This document shows positions 49,589 to 59,430 of a stretch of 64,000 nucleotides of DNA, in pieces. The DNA is from Candidatus Thiothrix sulfatifontis. Its GTDB lineage: Bacteria > Pseudomonadota > Gammaproteobacteria > Thiotrichales > Thiotrichaceae. Made by a program: the position numbers and the translations under genes. The stretch covers positions 930,001-994,000 of the forward strand of contig CP094685.1 of assembly GCA_022828425.1 (NCBI GenBank), read 5' to 3'. How positions within the stretch are numbered: the first letter of the stretch is position 1; each line of letters starts with the position of its first letter. A model generated the notes under the pieces. That model did no database searches and was not told where the DNA came from. It worked only from the letters and a program-made list of their open reading frames with translations.

Positions 49589-51590
49589 GCAAATTACCTA
49601 CACTGGCATGATTTGGTTGCTGGCGGCGCAATTGGTGGTGATGTTGCCGTTTGTGTTTGATTTGCCGTTGTGGTTGATTCCGGTATTGTTGTTTGCGGCA
49701 GGTTGGCGCTTGCGGGTGTTATCCGGTGCGGCGTTGCAGCCGGGGAATGTGACCAAGGCATTGCTGATCGTGTTGGGTATTGGCGGTTTGGTGTTAAGCG
49801 GTTTGAAATTTCCGTCGTTGGATGCGATGGCAACGTTGTTGTTGCTGGGGTTTGCGTTCAAATCGTTGGAAGTGGCGCAGCGGCGTGATGCGCTGGTGGT
49901 GATTTTTATCGGGTATTTTTTGGTGGCGCTGCATTTTTTGTACGCGCAATCCATTACCGCCGCGCTGTATGGCATGGTGTCGATGATCGTGTTGACGGGC
50001 GCTTTGATCGGGGTGCAACAGTCGGTGGCGGAGTTTTCGGCGGGGCAACAGGTGCGCTTTAATTTGCGCTTGTCGGTGTTTATGTTGCTGCAATGTTTGC
50101 CATTGATGCTGGTCATTTTCGTGTTTGCGCCGCGTTTGCCGCCGTTGTGGTCGCTGCCGATGCCGACCGGACAGGCGAAAATGGGCGTGTCGGATCGCAT
50201 GGCTCCCGGTGATATTGAAAAGCTTAGCCAGTCGGATGCGCTGGCGTTTCGGGTAACGTTTAAAGGCAGAAAACCCGCTCAGCACGAATTGTATTGGCGC
50301 GGCATGGTGTTTAACCATTTTGACGGGCGCGAATGGCGGCAATTTGAACGCGATATTGACCCGCAGCAAGTGCAAAGTGCGTTGCTGACGAATTACCGTT
50401 GGCAGCCCGACGCGCTGCGGGTGCAAGGCGAACCGATTGCTTATGAGGCGGTTTACGAAAAAACCGGGCAGCCTTGGTTGTTTACCCTGACGCCAGCGGT
50501 GGAAGTCGAAGGGGACGTATTGCGTGGTGCGGATTATCGGGTGATGGCACGGCAAGATTTGCAAGCGCCGTTTTTGTTGAAGGCGGTGAGTTACCCCGAT
50601 TCCCAGCGTGATCTGGCGCTTGCCCCGGAATTGCGGCAGTTGGCCTTGCATTTGCCGGAAACGGGTGATGCGCGAACGCGTGATTTGGCGCAACGCTTGT
50701 GGCGCGAAACGGGCACGGAACAGGCGTATCTGGATAAGATCTTGGCGCGGTTTCGGGATCAACGTTTTGAATACACCTTGAAACCGCCGACCTTGGGTGA
50801 AAGCGATACGATTGATGCGTTTTTGTTTGAGTCGCAGCGCGGTTTTTGTGCGCATTACGCAGGCAGCTTGGTGTTTCTGATGCGAGCAGCAGGGATTCCG
50901 GCACGGGTCGTGGTGGGCTATCAGGGCGGTGAATGGAATGCGGCGGGTGATTATTTGGCTATTCACCAATACGATGCTCATGCTTGGGCGGAAGTGTGGT
51001 TGGCGGGGCAAGGTTGGGTGCGGGTTGACCCGACCACGATGGTTGCGCCGAGCCGTACCGAGCAAGGGCTGGAAGCGGCAATGCAGGCAGAAGGCAGTTT
51101 TTTGGCGGATTCGGTATTTTCGGTGCGTAAGATTGCCTGGTTGAACGGTATCCGTCAGCAGCTTGACACGGTGCAATACGGCTGGCGGCGGTGGGTGCTG
51201 GGGTATGACGGGGCGGAACAGGCGGCGTTGTTAAAGTCATTGCTGGGGACGTTTTCGGTGCAAGGAGTGGCCTTGCTGATGGGCGGTTTGTTGGCGGCGA
51301 TTGGCTTGTTGTGGCTGGTGCTGTTGGGGATGACGCCAGGGCGTGAGCGTGAGGCGTTGGAGCATCAATTGTACCGGCGTTTTTGTGCGGCGTTGGCAAA
51401 GCGTGGGGTGTTGCGCGAACCGGGGGATGCGCCGGGGGTGTTTGCGGCACAAGCGGCGGAGGCATTGCCTGCGGTGGCGGGGGTGATTCGCGAGTTTACG
51501 CAGGTGTATGAGGGAATTTGTTATGCGCCGTCAGCCGACGGGCAACAGGCGACCCGGCGGCTGAAAGCGTTGTTGGGAAAGCTTAGGTAG
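49581..51590 (+). CDS. TgpA-like transglutaminase with DUF3488 and DUF4129
   Basis: A 669-residue inner-membrane protein. About six N-terminal spans (DUF3488) precede a periplasmic transglutaminase domain. Catalytic Cys, His and Asp lie in [22 protein letters not shown] and RVDPT. A final span and a DUF4129-like tail follow. The start is the ATG at 49581. It overlaps the convergent DUF808 gene by 8 nt. In Pseudomonas the homologue TgpA is essential; here the function is inferred. Confidence 0.93.
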   Translation: MHKQITYTGMIWLLAAQLVVMLPFVFDLPLWLIPVLLFAAGWRLRVLSGAALQPGNVTKALLIVLGIGGLVLSGLKFPSLDAMATLLLLGFAFKSLEVAQRRDALVVIFIGYFLVALHFLYAQSITAALYGMVSMIVLTGALIGVQQSVAEFSAGQQVRFNLRLSVFMLLQCLPLMLVIFVFAPRLPPLWSLPMPTGQAKMGVSDRMAPGDIEKLSQSDALAFRVTFKGRKPAQHELYWRGMVFNHFDGREWRQFERDIDPQQVQSALLTNYRWQPDALRVQGEPIAYEAVYEKTGQPWLFTLTPAVEVEGDVLRGADYRVMARQDLQAPFLLKAVSYPDSQRDLALAPELRQLALHLPETGDARTRDLAQRLWRETGTEQAYLDKILARFRDQRFEYTLKPPTLGESDTIDAFLFESQRGFCAHYAGSLVFLMRAAGIPARVVVGYQGGEWNAAGDYLAIHQYDAHAWAEVWLAGQGWVRVDPTTMVAPSRTEQGLEAAMQAEGSFLADSVFSVRKIAWLNGIRQQLDTVQYGWRRWVLGYDGAEQAALLKSLLGTFSVQGVALLMGGLLAAIGLLWLVLLGMTPGREREALEHQLYRRFCAALAKRGVLREPGDAPGVFAAQAAEALPAVAGVIREFTQVYEGICYAPSADGQQATRRLKALLGKLR

Positions 51591-52518
51591 CTGGTTTGAA
51601 TTTGCGGATCAAGGCAGTGGTGGGCGCAACCACTGCCAGCACTGCCGCACCCGCCAATACGCCGAATACCCCACTCAACAGCGTGGGCGCAATGGCTTTG
51701 AGTGCGCCGCCGATACCGCCGACTTGCTGCACAAACAGTTCTGCGCCGTGCAGGAAATCGTGCGAATGCGGGATGCCATGCAGCAAAATGCCACCACCGA
51801 CGAGGAACATCGCGGCAGTTCCCACCACGGATAAGGTTTTCATCAGCCAAGGCGCGAACCACAAAATGCCATTCCCCAAGGCGCGGCGGAAGCCGGTGGC
51901 GTTGTCTTTGATGAGGTGAAAACCGAGGTCGTCGAGTTTGACGATACCCGCAACCAAGCCGTATACGCCGATGGTCATAATAATCGCGATGCCAGACACC
52001 ACCGCTGCTTGCATGGCAAATGACGCGCCTTGCGCCGTGCCGAGCGCAATCACAATGATTTCAGCGGAGAGAATAAAATCGGTGCGGATTGCGCCTTTGA
52101 TTTTGTCTTTTTCAAACGCCACCATGTCGACAGCGGGGTTACGCGCGACTTCGAGCAGTTCGGCTTGATCTTTTTCGTGGTGGTGAGAGAGTTTGTGAGC
52201 AATTTTTTCAAAGCCTTCGTAACACAAAAATGCGCCGCCGATCATCAATAACGGGGTAATCAGCCAAGGCACAATCGCGCTGATCAGCAGTGCTGCGGGT
52301 ACGAGGATCAGTTTGTTGAGGAATGAGCCTTTGGCAACCGCCCACACCACGGGTAATTCGCGCTCAGCTTGGACACCGGCTACTTGTTGCGCATTCAATG
52401 CGAGGTCGTCGCCCAATACGCCAGCGGTTTTTTTCGCGGCGACTTTGGTCATGAGGGAAACATCATCCAGAACGGTGGTGATGTCATCGAGTAAGGCTAA
52501 AAGGCTTCCACCCGCCAT
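51583..52518 (-). CDS. DUF808 family membrane protein (YedI-like)
   Basis: A 311-residue protein with several membrane spans. The N-terminus [21 protein letters not shown] and [16 protein letters not shown] match the DUF808/YedI family of unknown function. It is convergent with the transglutaminase gene. Confidence 0.9.
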   Translation of the reverse strand: MAGGSLLALLDDITTVLDDVSLMTKVAAKKTAGVLGDDLALNAQQVAGVQAERELPVVWAVAKGSFLNKLILVPAALLISAIVPWLITPLLMIGGAFLCYEGFEKIAHKLSHHHEKDQAELLEVARNPAVDMVAFEKDKIKGAIRTDFILSAEIIVIALGTAQGASFAMQAAVVSGIAIIMTIGVYGLVAGIVKLDDLGFHLIKDNATGFRRALGNGILWFAPWLMKTLSVVGTAAMFLVGGGILLHGIPHSHDFLHGAELFVQQVGGIGGALKAIAPTLLSGVFGVLAGAAVLAVVAPTTALIRKFKPAT

Positions 52519-52650
52519 GCAAAACTCCTGATTTCCATTGGTTTATCTATTGCAGCGTATGCTACACCGATATACAACAAACCTGACAGACAATTTTCTT
52601 TTATACTAGCTGGATGCCGTGAGCGGTTGCTAAACCAAGGAGACGAATGC

Positions 52651-53607
52651 GTGAGTGCGCTTTACCCCCCGATCCGTGATAACCGTCATTTTTACCTGAA
52701 GGTGGATGATGTGCATGAACTTTATGTGGAAGAATGCGGCGTGCCGGACGGTTTGCCGGTGGTGTTCTTGCACGGTGGCCCCGGTTCGGGTTGTGAACCT
52801 TGGCATCGGCAATTTTTTGACCCGAATTTGTACCGCATTATTCTGTTTGACCAGCGCGGTTGTGGGCGTTCCAAACCTCATGCGTCCTTGGAGCGCAATA
52901 CGACGTGGGATTTGGTCGCCGATATGGAATTGATTCGCGAACATTTGGGGATTGATCAGTGGGTGTTGTTTGGCGGTTCGTGGGGTTCGACATTGGCGCT
53001 GGCGTATGCGGAAGCGTATCCGGCGCGGGTGAACGGGATGATTTTGCGCGGTATTTTTCTGTGTCGCCCACGGGATATTGATTGGTTTTACCAAGTGGGG
53101 CAGGGCATTGAGCGTATTTACCCCGATTATTGGCACGATTATCTCGCGCCCATTCCTGAAGCGGAACGCGGTGATATGGTGGCGGCGTATTACCGGCGTT
53201 TAACGGGTGACAACGAAATTGCGCGAATGCAGGCGGCGAAAGCGTGGTCAACGTGGGAAGCGCGTTGCGCGAATTTGCAACAGAAAGAGAGTGTGTTGTC
53301 GCATTTCACCGACCCGTATACCGCCATGAGTGTGGCGCGGATTGAGGCGCATTATTTTATCAATAACGGTTTCCTCGAACCGAATCAATTGCTGGCGAAT
53401 GCGCACCGGATTGCGCATTTGCCGGGCAGTATTATTCACGGGCGCTATGACATGATTTGCCCATTGGAACAGGCGTTTGCGCTGCATCAGGCGTGGCCTA
53501 ACGCGGATTTTCATGTGATTCCCGACAGTGGTCATGCGGCGAGTGAAGCGCTGATTCAGCAAGCCTTGGTGCAAGCGACCGATGCATTGGTGGATTATTT
53601 GGCATGA
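52651..53607 (+). CDS. pip: Proline iminopeptidase
   Basis: Alpha/beta hydrolase that removes N-terminal proline from peptides. The 318-residue product has the oxyanion HGGPGSGC, the nucleophile in [10 protein letters not shown], and the Asp/His pair in GRYDMICP and PDSGHA. It starts at GTG 52651, since AAGGAGAC lies 9 nt upstream; a TTG at 52627 is less likely. It overlaps dtd by 4 nt. Confidence 0.94.
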   Translation: MSALYPPIRDNRHFYLKVDDVHELYVEECGVPDGLPVVFLHGGPGSGCEPWHRQFFDPNLYRIILFDQRGCGRSKPHASLERNTTWDLVADMELIREHLGIDQWVLFGGSWGSTLALAYAEAYPARVNGMILRGIFLCRPRDIDWFYQVGQGIERIYPDYWHDYLAPIPEAERGDMVAAYYRRLTGDNEIARMQAAKAWSTWEARCANLQQKESVLSHFTDPYTAMSVARIEAHYFINNGFLEPNQLLANAHRIAHLPGSIIHGRYDMICPLEQAFALHQAWPNADFHVIPDSGHAASEALIQQALVQATDALVDYLA

Positions 53608-54041
53608 TTGGCCTGCTTCAGCGCGTTTCCCGTGCGCAAGTCGAGATTGACAGCGTGACCGTTGGTCAAATTGAACGCGGCATTTTATTATTACTGGGCG
53701 TGGAAAAAGCGGACACCGAAGCACAAGCCGAGCGTTTACTGGAAAGGGTGTTGGGCTACCGCATTTTTCCCGACGTGCACGGGAAAATGAATCTTTCGTT
53801 ACGTGAAATTAGGGGTGGATTGTTGATTGTGCCGCAATTCACGTTGCCAGCCGACACCCGCAAGGGGATGCGCCCCAGTTTTACGCCCGCAGCGCCGCCT
53901 GATCAGGGTAAAACGCTGTTTACTTACTTTGTGGAACAGGCGCGGCAGCACTTGGCAATGGTGCAAACCGGGGTGTTTGGCGCGGATATGCAGGTGTCAC
54001 TCACCAACGATGGCCCGGTGACATTTTGGTTGCAAGTTTGA
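53604..54041 (+). CDS. dtd: D-aminoacyl-tRNA deacylase
   Basis: Hydrolyses D-Tyr- and other D-aminoacyl-tRNAs. The 145-residue length is normal. The conserved [16 protein letters not shown] and NDGPVTFW segments hold the active site. Where most Dtd proteins have S-Q-F/x-T-L, this one has P-Q-F-T-L, losing the usual Ser. It overlaps pip (ATGA). Confidence 0.94.
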   Translation: MIGLLQRVSRAQVEIDSVTVGQIERGILLLLGVEKADTEAQAERLLERVLGYRIFPDVHGKMNLSLREIRGGLLIVPQFTLPADTRKGMRPSFTPAAPPDQGKTLFTYFVEQARQHLAMVQTGVFGADMQVSLTNDGPVTFWLQV

Positions 54042-54071
54042 GCGGGGGCTTCTATATAAACAAGCAGTGTG

Positions 54072-54100
54072 TTGCTGATGCGCTAACCGCCGCCTATAAT
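54072..54100 (+). promoter_or_regulatory. Candidate sigma-70 promoter for the acyl-ACP cassette
   Basis: TTGCTG (54072-54077), 17 nt, TATAAT (54095-54100). The -10 is perfect, the -35 is weak. It lies about 140 nt before the FkbH-like gene. Confidence 0.45.
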
Positions 54101-54242
54101 AAATAAGCGTCATTTGTCAATTAAGCCCCTTATGACAGTTGATCGGGTCATTCTGTTACTGCATCCTGACAATCAGGTAAGGTAGCGTTATGTATGTTAA
54201 AAAGTGTCAATACTTGATGAAATTTGTCTGGAGCGGGATGTG

Positions 54243-55922
54243 ATGATTCCTGAGATGTCTTTAATTATCAAACGGATGGAAAGCCAGCCGACTTTGTTTA
54301 CGGCGCGTCCTACCCGTTTGTCTTTACAGCAATTAAGTTTAGAAGCTGAGCAAAATCGGTCGGTCAGCGTGAATGTTTGGCGTAACCACGCTTTAGAATC
54401 CATCGTGAGTTTGGCGCAACCGTATTTTGCATTTGGGCGCTGGCAAGTGGCGTTTAACTTTGGCGATTATGACGATTCCTTGATGTTTGCGGGGCGCGAA
54501 GCCGCTGATCTGGAATTGTTGTGGTTGGATAGCAGCCGTTATTTGGCGAACACCGATTTTGCGGCTTGGAGTGAATGGCTGCTGACGCGCTTGAGTGTAT
54601 TGCGTGCGGCGTCAAACGTGCCGATTATTTTGGCGACTTGGTTGCAAAACGCGGAACAACACCAGCAGATGCAAGCGCTGGTCGATACTTTGCCGGATAT
54701 TTACTTTGCGGATATTGGCAGCGTGTGCGCTGAAGCCAGGGTGGAATTGCTGGATATGCGCATTGCGGTGGCAACTGGTTCACCAATTAGCAATGCGGCA
54801 CAGCCTTTGTTGGCGCGTAAATTGGCTTGCCATTGGTTGCCAGCGGCGTTATCGCCACCGATTAAGGCATTGGCCTTGGATTTGGATAATACCTTGCACC
54901 AAGGTATTTTGGGTGAAGACGGGATTCACGGGGTGGCCTTAACCCCGCAGCACAAAGCCTTGCAAGAATCCGTCAAAGCGTTGCAACAAAAAGGTATTTT
55001 TCTCGCACTCGTTTCACGTAACGAACGGGTGGATGTGGAAGATCTGTTTGCACAACGCGACGATTTCCCACTGAAATGGGACGATTTCGCGGCAACCGAA
55101 GTGTCGTGGGGCGATAAAGCCAGTGCGATTGCACGGGTGGCACAAGCGTTGCGGATTTCCCCTGATGCGGTGCTATTCGTGGATGATAATCTCGGCGAAC
55201 TCGTCGCAGTGACCAGCCAATTACCCCAAGTACACGCAATTCATGCGCACGAAAATGCCGAATTGACCCGTCGAGCGCTTGAACATTACCCGGCATTGTG
55301 GCGCTGGAAAGTGACCGCTGATGACGTCAAGCGTAATCAGGATATGAAAGCCAATGCTTTGCGGGAAGCGCTGCTGACGGAAGTGACTGATCCCGAAGAA
55401 TACCTGCGTAATTTGCAGGTGACGCTGGTGTTTAACCGTGCGCAGCAGGAACATTTGTCGCGCTTGGCTGATTTGTGCAAGAAAACCAACCAGTTTAATT
55501 TGGCGATGCGCCGCTTTAGTTTGTCCGAGTTGACCGAGCGCTATAACAGTGAAAATTCCGCTGTCGCTTGCGTGCAATTGAAAGATCGCTTGTCGGATAG
55601 TGGTATCATTGCCGTTATTGTGGCGGAGCGTCACGGTGATTTACTCATCATTGAGGAATTGTGCATCAGTTGCCGCGCTTTAGGGCGACAATTGGAAGAC
55701 ACCATTGTGTTGTGGACGATTCGCAATTTGCCGCAGTTTCAGACCTGCGCACAAGTGTGTTTCCGCGTGCAACACGGCCCGCGTAATCAGCCAGCACAGG
55801 CATGGTTGGCAGGGCATTTGCAAGTAGCATCCGATGCCGTTCAAGAAGGGCTGAACGGTATCCCTAGACAAACCCTTGAACAGTTTACGCCTGTACAAAG
55901 CGTCCAATTAATTGAGGAATAA
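54243..55922 (+). CDS. FkbH-like HAD-IIIC protein with C-terminal acyltransferase-like domain
   Basis: A 559-residue protein. A first part of about 210 residues leads into a HAD-IIIC phosphatase domain with DLDNTLHQGILGEDG and FVDDNLGE, and a GNAT-like C-terminal part (LKDRLSDSGIIAVIVAERHG). In polyketide clusters FkbH proteins take glyceryl-phosphate from 1,3-bisphosphoglycerate onto an ACP; others load hydroxyacyl groups in glycan modification. The ATG at 54243 (GGAG upstream) is preferred; a GTG at 54204 is open in frame. It precedes an ACP gene by 6 nt. Confidence 0.9.
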   Translation: MIPEMSLIIKRMESQPTLFTARPTRLSLQQLSLEAEQNRSVSVNVWRNHALESIVSLAQPYFAFGRWQVAFNFGDYDDSLMFAGREAADLELLWLDSSRYLANTDFAAWSEWLLTRLSVLRAASNVPIILATWLQNAEQHQQMQALVDTLPDIYFADIGSVCAEARVELLDMRIAVATGSPISNAAQPLLARKLACHWLPAALSPPIKALALDLDNTLHQGILGEDGIHGVALTPQHKALQESVKALQQKGIFLALVSRNERVDVEDLFAQRDDFPLKWDDFAATEVSWGDKASAIARVAQALRISPDAVLFVDDNLGELVAVTSQLPQVHAIHAHENAELTRRALEHYPALWRWKVTADDVKRNQDMKANALREALLTEVTDPEEYLRNLQVTLVFNRAQQEHLSRLADLCKKTNQFNLAMRRFSLSELTERYNSENSAVACVQLKDRLSDSGIIAVIVAERHGDLLIIEELCISCRALGRQLEDTIVLWTIRNLPQFQTCAQVCFRVQHGPRNQPAQAWLAGHLQVASDAVQEGLNGIPRQTLEQFTPVQSVQLIEE

Positions 55923-55928
55923 CAAGAC

Positions 55929-56219
55929 ATGGATTCACAAAAAATTAAGGATACCCTGAAGCAGGCGCTGGTCGCTATTTTGGGTAAGCCGGTTGCCGCA
56001 GATGAGGGCGTATGGTTAAGCATGAGCGGGCGCAAGGATTGGGATTCACTCAAGCAGGTGGAAATCTTGCTGCTGTTAGAAGAAGAATTCAATATTCGCT
56101 ATACCGAAGAAGAATTTGCGCAGTTGGAAACGGCGGCAGATATTGTAGCGCTGACTTTATACAAGTGTGAGAATGAAACCTCAGCACCGGCTGATGACGG
56201 TTTGTTTAGCTATTATTAA
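55929..56219 (+). CDS. Acyl carrier protein
   Basis: A 96-residue acidic ACP. The phosphopantetheine site is Ser40 in DSLKQVE, followed by the helix ILLLLEEEFNI. It carries a C-terminal extension of about 15 residues. Its position between the FkbH-like gene and the MaoC-SDR fusion makes it the dedicated carrier for this cassette. Confidence 0.93.
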   Translation: MDSQKIKDTLKQALVAILGKPVAADEGVWLSMSGRKDWDSLKQVEILLLLEEEFNIRYTEEEFAQLETAADIVALTLYKCENETSAPADDGLFSYY

Positions 56220-56254
56220 TCGCATTGTATTTTTGAGCAGTAGAAGGGGCGGGC

Positions 56255-57436
56255 ATGGCGCGTTTTGATGAAATTCTGGTTGGGCAGGTTGCCGAGCTGG
56301 AGCATGTCGTAACAGATAAAGATCTGGAGCGTTTTGTGGAATTGAGCGGCGACGATAATCGCTTGCACGTTGACCCCAGTTACGCCGCCCGTACCAGTTT
56401 CAAAAAGCCGGTGGCGCACGGCATGTTGGGCGTATCGTTTATCTCCACCATTATTGGCACGCGCTTGCCGGGTGATGGCGCGTTGTGGTTCGCCCAAAAT
56501 CTCGAATTTCTGTTGCCGGTTCGGGTGGGCGATACCTTGACAGTACGCGCCGAGGTGTTGCGTAAAATTGATCGGATGCAAGTCATTGAATTGCAGACGG
56601 ATATTTTTAATCAACACCGTCAAAAAGTCACCACGGGTGTGGCGAAAATCAAAGTCGTGGAAATCGAAGACGATCCCAGTATCGAGCCGGAACCCCCGCG
56701 CCCGGTGGCATTGGTCGTGGGCGGTTCGGGCGGCATTGGTAGCGCGGTATGCCGTCACTTGGCGGCAGCCGGTTTTGATGTGGCGGTTCACTATTTCACA
56801 CAAGTGGCGAATGCGGAAGCGGTGCTGCGCGATGTTGAAGCAACCGGGCAAAAAGCGGTGATGGTGGCGGCGGATATTCGTAACGAAACCGCTGTTGCGA
56901 ATATGGCGCATTACGTGCAGCGGCATTTGGGCAACATTACGGTATTGGTCAATTGCACCACGGCGCCAATGGCGGCGATCCGCTGGGAAGATGTGCAATG
57001 GCAGGATTTTGATACGCACTTGCAGACTGCTTTGCAAGGTGCGTTTTATCTCGTGCGCCATGTGACGCCGCAAATGGAAGCCGCAAATTACGGCAAAATT
57101 ATCCACATCAGTGCGCAATTGATTGAAGCACCGATGGGGAATTTGTTGCCGTTTATCACCGCGAAGGCGGCGTTGGATGGCTTTAGCCATGCGCTGGCGA
57201 TTGAGCTGTCCCCCAAAGGGATTCGCGTGAATATGGTGGCGCCCGGTATGACCGATACCGCGCAATTGGCGGAAGTGCCGGAACGTATCCGCTTAATGGC
57301 GGCGGCGCGTGTCCCCTTGCGGCGCATTGCCAAGCCTGACGATGTGGCGGGCGTTGTGGCTTTCCTTGCTTCGCGCCAATCTGACTATTTGACGGGCGAA
57401 ACCATTCGCGTCAACGGCGGACAGGTGATGTCTTGA
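56255..57436 (+). CDS. MaoC-like hydratase fused to a degenerate short-chain reductase
   Basis: A 393-residue fusion. Residues 1-140 are a MaoC/hydratase-2 domain with the catalytic pattern LSGDDNRLHVDPSYAA and AHGMLG. Residues 150-393 are an SDR domain with a GGSGGIGSA nucleotide motif. Aligned to FabG, the catalytic Tyr is Phe (PFITAK), the catalytic Ser position is Ala (ISAQ) and NNAG is NCTT. The reductase therefore looks atypical or inactive. The ATG lies 7 nt after GAAGGGG. Confidence 0.9.
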   Translation: MARFDEILVGQVAELEHVVTDKDLERFVELSGDDNRLHVDPSYAARTSFKKPVAHGMLGVSFISTIIGTRLPGDGALWFAQNLEFLLPVRVGDTLTVRAEVLRKIDRMQVIELQTDIFNQHRQKVTTGVAKIKVVEIEDDPSIEPEPPRPVALVVGGSGGIGSAVCRHLAAAGFDVAVHYFTQVANAEAVLRDVEATGQKAVMVAADIRNETAVANMAHYVQRHLGNITVLVNCTTAPMAAIRWEDVQWQDFDTHLQTALQGAFYLVRHVTPQMEAANYGKIIHISAQLIEAPMGNLLPFITAKAALDGFSHALAIELSPKGIRVNMVAPGMTDTAQLAEVPERIRLMAAARVPLRRIAKPDDVAGVVAFLASRQSDYLTGETIRVNGGQVMS

Positions 57437-57468
57437 TTTTTCCCATAGCGATTAGAAAAGGATGATTC

Positions 57469-58152
57469 ATGTTGAAGTCGATTGCCTTATTTTTCGATAA
57501 CTTGTTGAGAAGCCTGATTCGCCCGCTGGGTGGTTCTGCCGGTCGCACGGTGCGCTATTGGTATTACAGCCGTCGTTTGGGCAGTTGCGGTAAAAACCTC
57601 GTCATTGATGAGGGGGTGATTATTCAGGGTGCTAGGGATATTCACCTAGGCGATAACGTGTGGATTGACCGTTATTGCATCTTAATGGCGGGTAAAGTGC
57701 CGTTAGAGCAGGGCGCGAAAGTGCTGGAAAATCCGAATTATCAGCATGAAATTGGTGAATTGCATGTGGGGAGTAATGTGCATATTACGCCATTTTCATT
57801 GATTCAGGCTCACGGCGGGGTGCAGATTGGGAATGATTGCGGTACGGGTTCCGGGGCAAAAATTTACTCGCTAACTAATTTGCCAACCGATTCGGCTAAT
57901 CCAGAACGGCGCGTTTGTTACAGTTGGGGCGGGGAACTGGCGCAGTTATCTGCCCCTATTGTGATTGGCAATAATGTGGGGATTGGTTTGGGCGCAGTTA
58001 TTTTACCCGCCGTCACTATCGAAGATGAATGCTTTGTTGCGCCTTATTCCATTGTGATGAGTCCGATCAAGGCCAACAGTTTTGTGTCAGGAAATCCGGC
58101 ACGTAAAGTGAAAGAACGCTTCCCTGTTACTGAAACTGAAAAACAATCATAA
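57469..58152 (+). CDS. Left-handed beta-helix acyltransferase
   Basis: A 227-residue hexapeptide-repeat protein of the WbbJ/maltose O-acetyltransferase type. Hexapeptide repeats appear as VIDEGVIIQGARDIHLGDN and PIVIGNNVGIGLGAVILPAV, ending with VSGNPARKVKERF. An N-terminal 35 residues is basic and may bind the membrane. It follows the MaoC-SDR gene by 32 nt and would transfer the ACP-bound group to a sugar or lipid acceptor (inference). Confidence 0.9.
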   Translation: MLKSIALFFDNLLRSLIRPLGGSAGRTVRYWYYSRRLGSCGKNLVIDEGVIIQGARDIHLGDNVWIDRYCILMAGKVPLEQGAKVLENPNYQHEIGELHVGSNVHITPFSLIQAHGGVQIGNDCGTGSGAKIYSLTNLPTDSANPERRVCYSWGGELAQLSAPIVIGNNVGIGLGAVILPAVTIEDECFVAPYSIVMSPIKANSFVSGNPARKVKERFPVTETEKQS

Positions 58153-58225
58153 AAAAGTAAAGTTACACCGTAATTACCAGCCATCAATTCAAATTAGTAG
58201 TTAATTATATTATAAAGTTTTGATT

Positions 58226-58258
58226 AGAAACGATTTCTTGTGTATGGAAATCGTTTCT
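58226..58258. repeat. Perfect inverted repeat after the acyltransferase gene
   Basis: AGAAACGATTTC (58226-58237) and GAAATCGTTTCT (58247-58258) pair over 12 bp with a 9-nt loop. No T-run follows. It lies 58 nt before the next start and may be a terminator stem or an operator. Confidence 0.6.
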
Positions 58259-58316
58259 GTTAAACATACCCCACCTTGTAAAAACGGCAAGCACCATTGT
58301 GCTTAGGATGAAAATT

Positions 58317-58601
58317 GTGAAAAAACTATTCTTATTGGTAATAATCGCCACATTATCTTTGTTCCATTTTTCTGCTCAAGCAGAAGAGAAAGCGGCAACG
58401 TCAGTGACCGAAGCGGCGGTTGTCAAACCCGCCGTGACCGAACAAGTTGAGACACCAGCGCTGCCGACGAAAACTGATCAAGCCGCTGCACCCGCTACCG
58501 GTGGCGAAAAGAAAGCGGAAGGTGAAGCCGCCGTTTCGACTGACGCTAAACCTAAAGAGGAGAAGAAAGCCGCAGGCGGTGATGAGCCTGACTGCAATTA
58601 G
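58317..58601 (+). CDS. Small secreted Ala/Lys/Glu-rich protein
   Basis: The product has a clear signal peptide (KKLFLLVIIATLSLFHFSAQA) and a mature part of about 68 residues that is low-complexity (Ala, Lys, Glu, Pro, Thr) and ends in DEPDCN with one Cys. I chose GTG 58317 because AGGA lies 8 nt upstream; the ATG at 58308 has no properly spaced site. It precedes the rhodanese gene by 46 nt, likely in one operon. Confidence 0.6.
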   Translation: MKKLFLLVIIATLSLFHFSAQAEEKAATSVTEAAVVKPAVTEQVETPALPTKTDQAAAPATGGEKKAEGEAAVSTDAKPKEEKKAAGGDEPDCN

Positions 58602-58647
58602 GTTTGCGTGCACATTTATTATAAAATCTATTAATTGGAGGATGGAG

Positions 58648-59376
58648 ATGAAATTGATCAAATTATTTGGTGTGGCTGCTTTAATGGCAGGTTTGAGTGT
58701 ATCCAACGTATTGTTGGCGGAAGACGCTAAACCTGTGGGCATTACCGCAGAAAAAATGAGCGTTACCGTCAAACACGGTGGCGAGTCGGTAGAAATCAAG
58801 CGCGACCAAGACAATAAAGCAGTAGTGGTTGATGACTTCGCTAAAACATCGCGTCCTTGCCCGCCATTCTGCATCCAGCCTGATACCATCGCGAAAGGTG
58901 TTGAAACCATCGCCGAAATGGGCATGTTGGATTATCTTGAAAAAATGAGTGGTGGCGATGCTAGTGTTTTGGTCGTTGATTCCCGTACTGCCGACTGGGT
59001 TGAAAAGGGTACGATCCCCGGTGCAGTGAACCTGCCTTGGGAAAACTTAGCACCCGACAAAGGCGCTAGTACCGATGACATTATTAAAATTCTCACTGAG
59101 CAATTCGGTGCGAAATTGGCTAAAGACGCTGACGCACTTGCGGTGGATGAAGCAGTCGCCGCTGGTGGCGACGCGGTTAGTAAAGTATTTGATTATTCCG
59201 AGGCTAAAACTCTGGTGATGTTCTGTAATGGCATGTGGTGTGGTCAATCACCAACCAATATTAAGACCTTGCTGAAGTTTGGCTACCCAGCGGATAAACT
59301 CAAATGGTATCGCGGTGGGATGCAGGACTGGGCGATTCTTGGTTTGACGACGGTTAAACCTGTCGCTGCAAAGTAA
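58648..59376 (+). CDS. Secreted rhodanese-domain protein
   Basis: A 242-residue product with a signal peptide (MKLIKLFGVAALMAG, cut after LLA). After an N-terminal beta-rich region comes RPCPPFCIQP, then a rhodanese domain with the active-site loop CNGMWCGQS. Rhodaneses move sulfane sulfur; a periplasmic one fits a sulfur oxidiser. The CPPFC segment could be a second thiol site or metal ligand. The ATG at 58648 is best, with GGAGG upstream; 58642 is also possible. Confidence 0.92.
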   Translation: MKLIKLFGVAALMAGLSVSNVLLAEDAKPVGITAEKMSVTVKHGGESVEIKRDQDNKAVVVDDFAKTSRPCPPFCIQPDTIAKGVETIAEMGMLDYLEKMSGGDASVLVVDSRTADWVEKGTIPGAVNLPWENLAPDKGASTDDIIKILTEQFGAKLAKDADALAVDEAVAAGGDAVSKVFDYSEAKTLVMFCNGMWCGQSPTNIKTLLKFGYPADKLKWYRGGMQDWAILGLTTVKPVAAK

Positions 59377-59400
59377 GCGCGTCAGTTTGATCAGAATAAC

Positions 59401-59426
59401 AAAAAGCCAGCGTTTGCTGGCTTTTT
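59401..59426. terminator. Bidirectional terminator between rhodanese and DUF2288 genes
   Basis: AAAAAGCCAGC, GTTT loop, GCTGGC and TTTTT; A- and T-runs on both sides serve both strands. Confidence 0.9.
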
Positions 59427-59430
59427 GTGT

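Noticed and set aside
49794..51176. 460-codon minus frame inside the transglutaminase gene
   Set aside because: Antisense of TgpA-like coding sequence; basic, proline-rich translation with no domain.
56216..57265. 349-codon minus frame opposite the MaoC-SDR gene
   Set aside because: Shadow frame; the plus strand has clear hydratase and SDR motifs.
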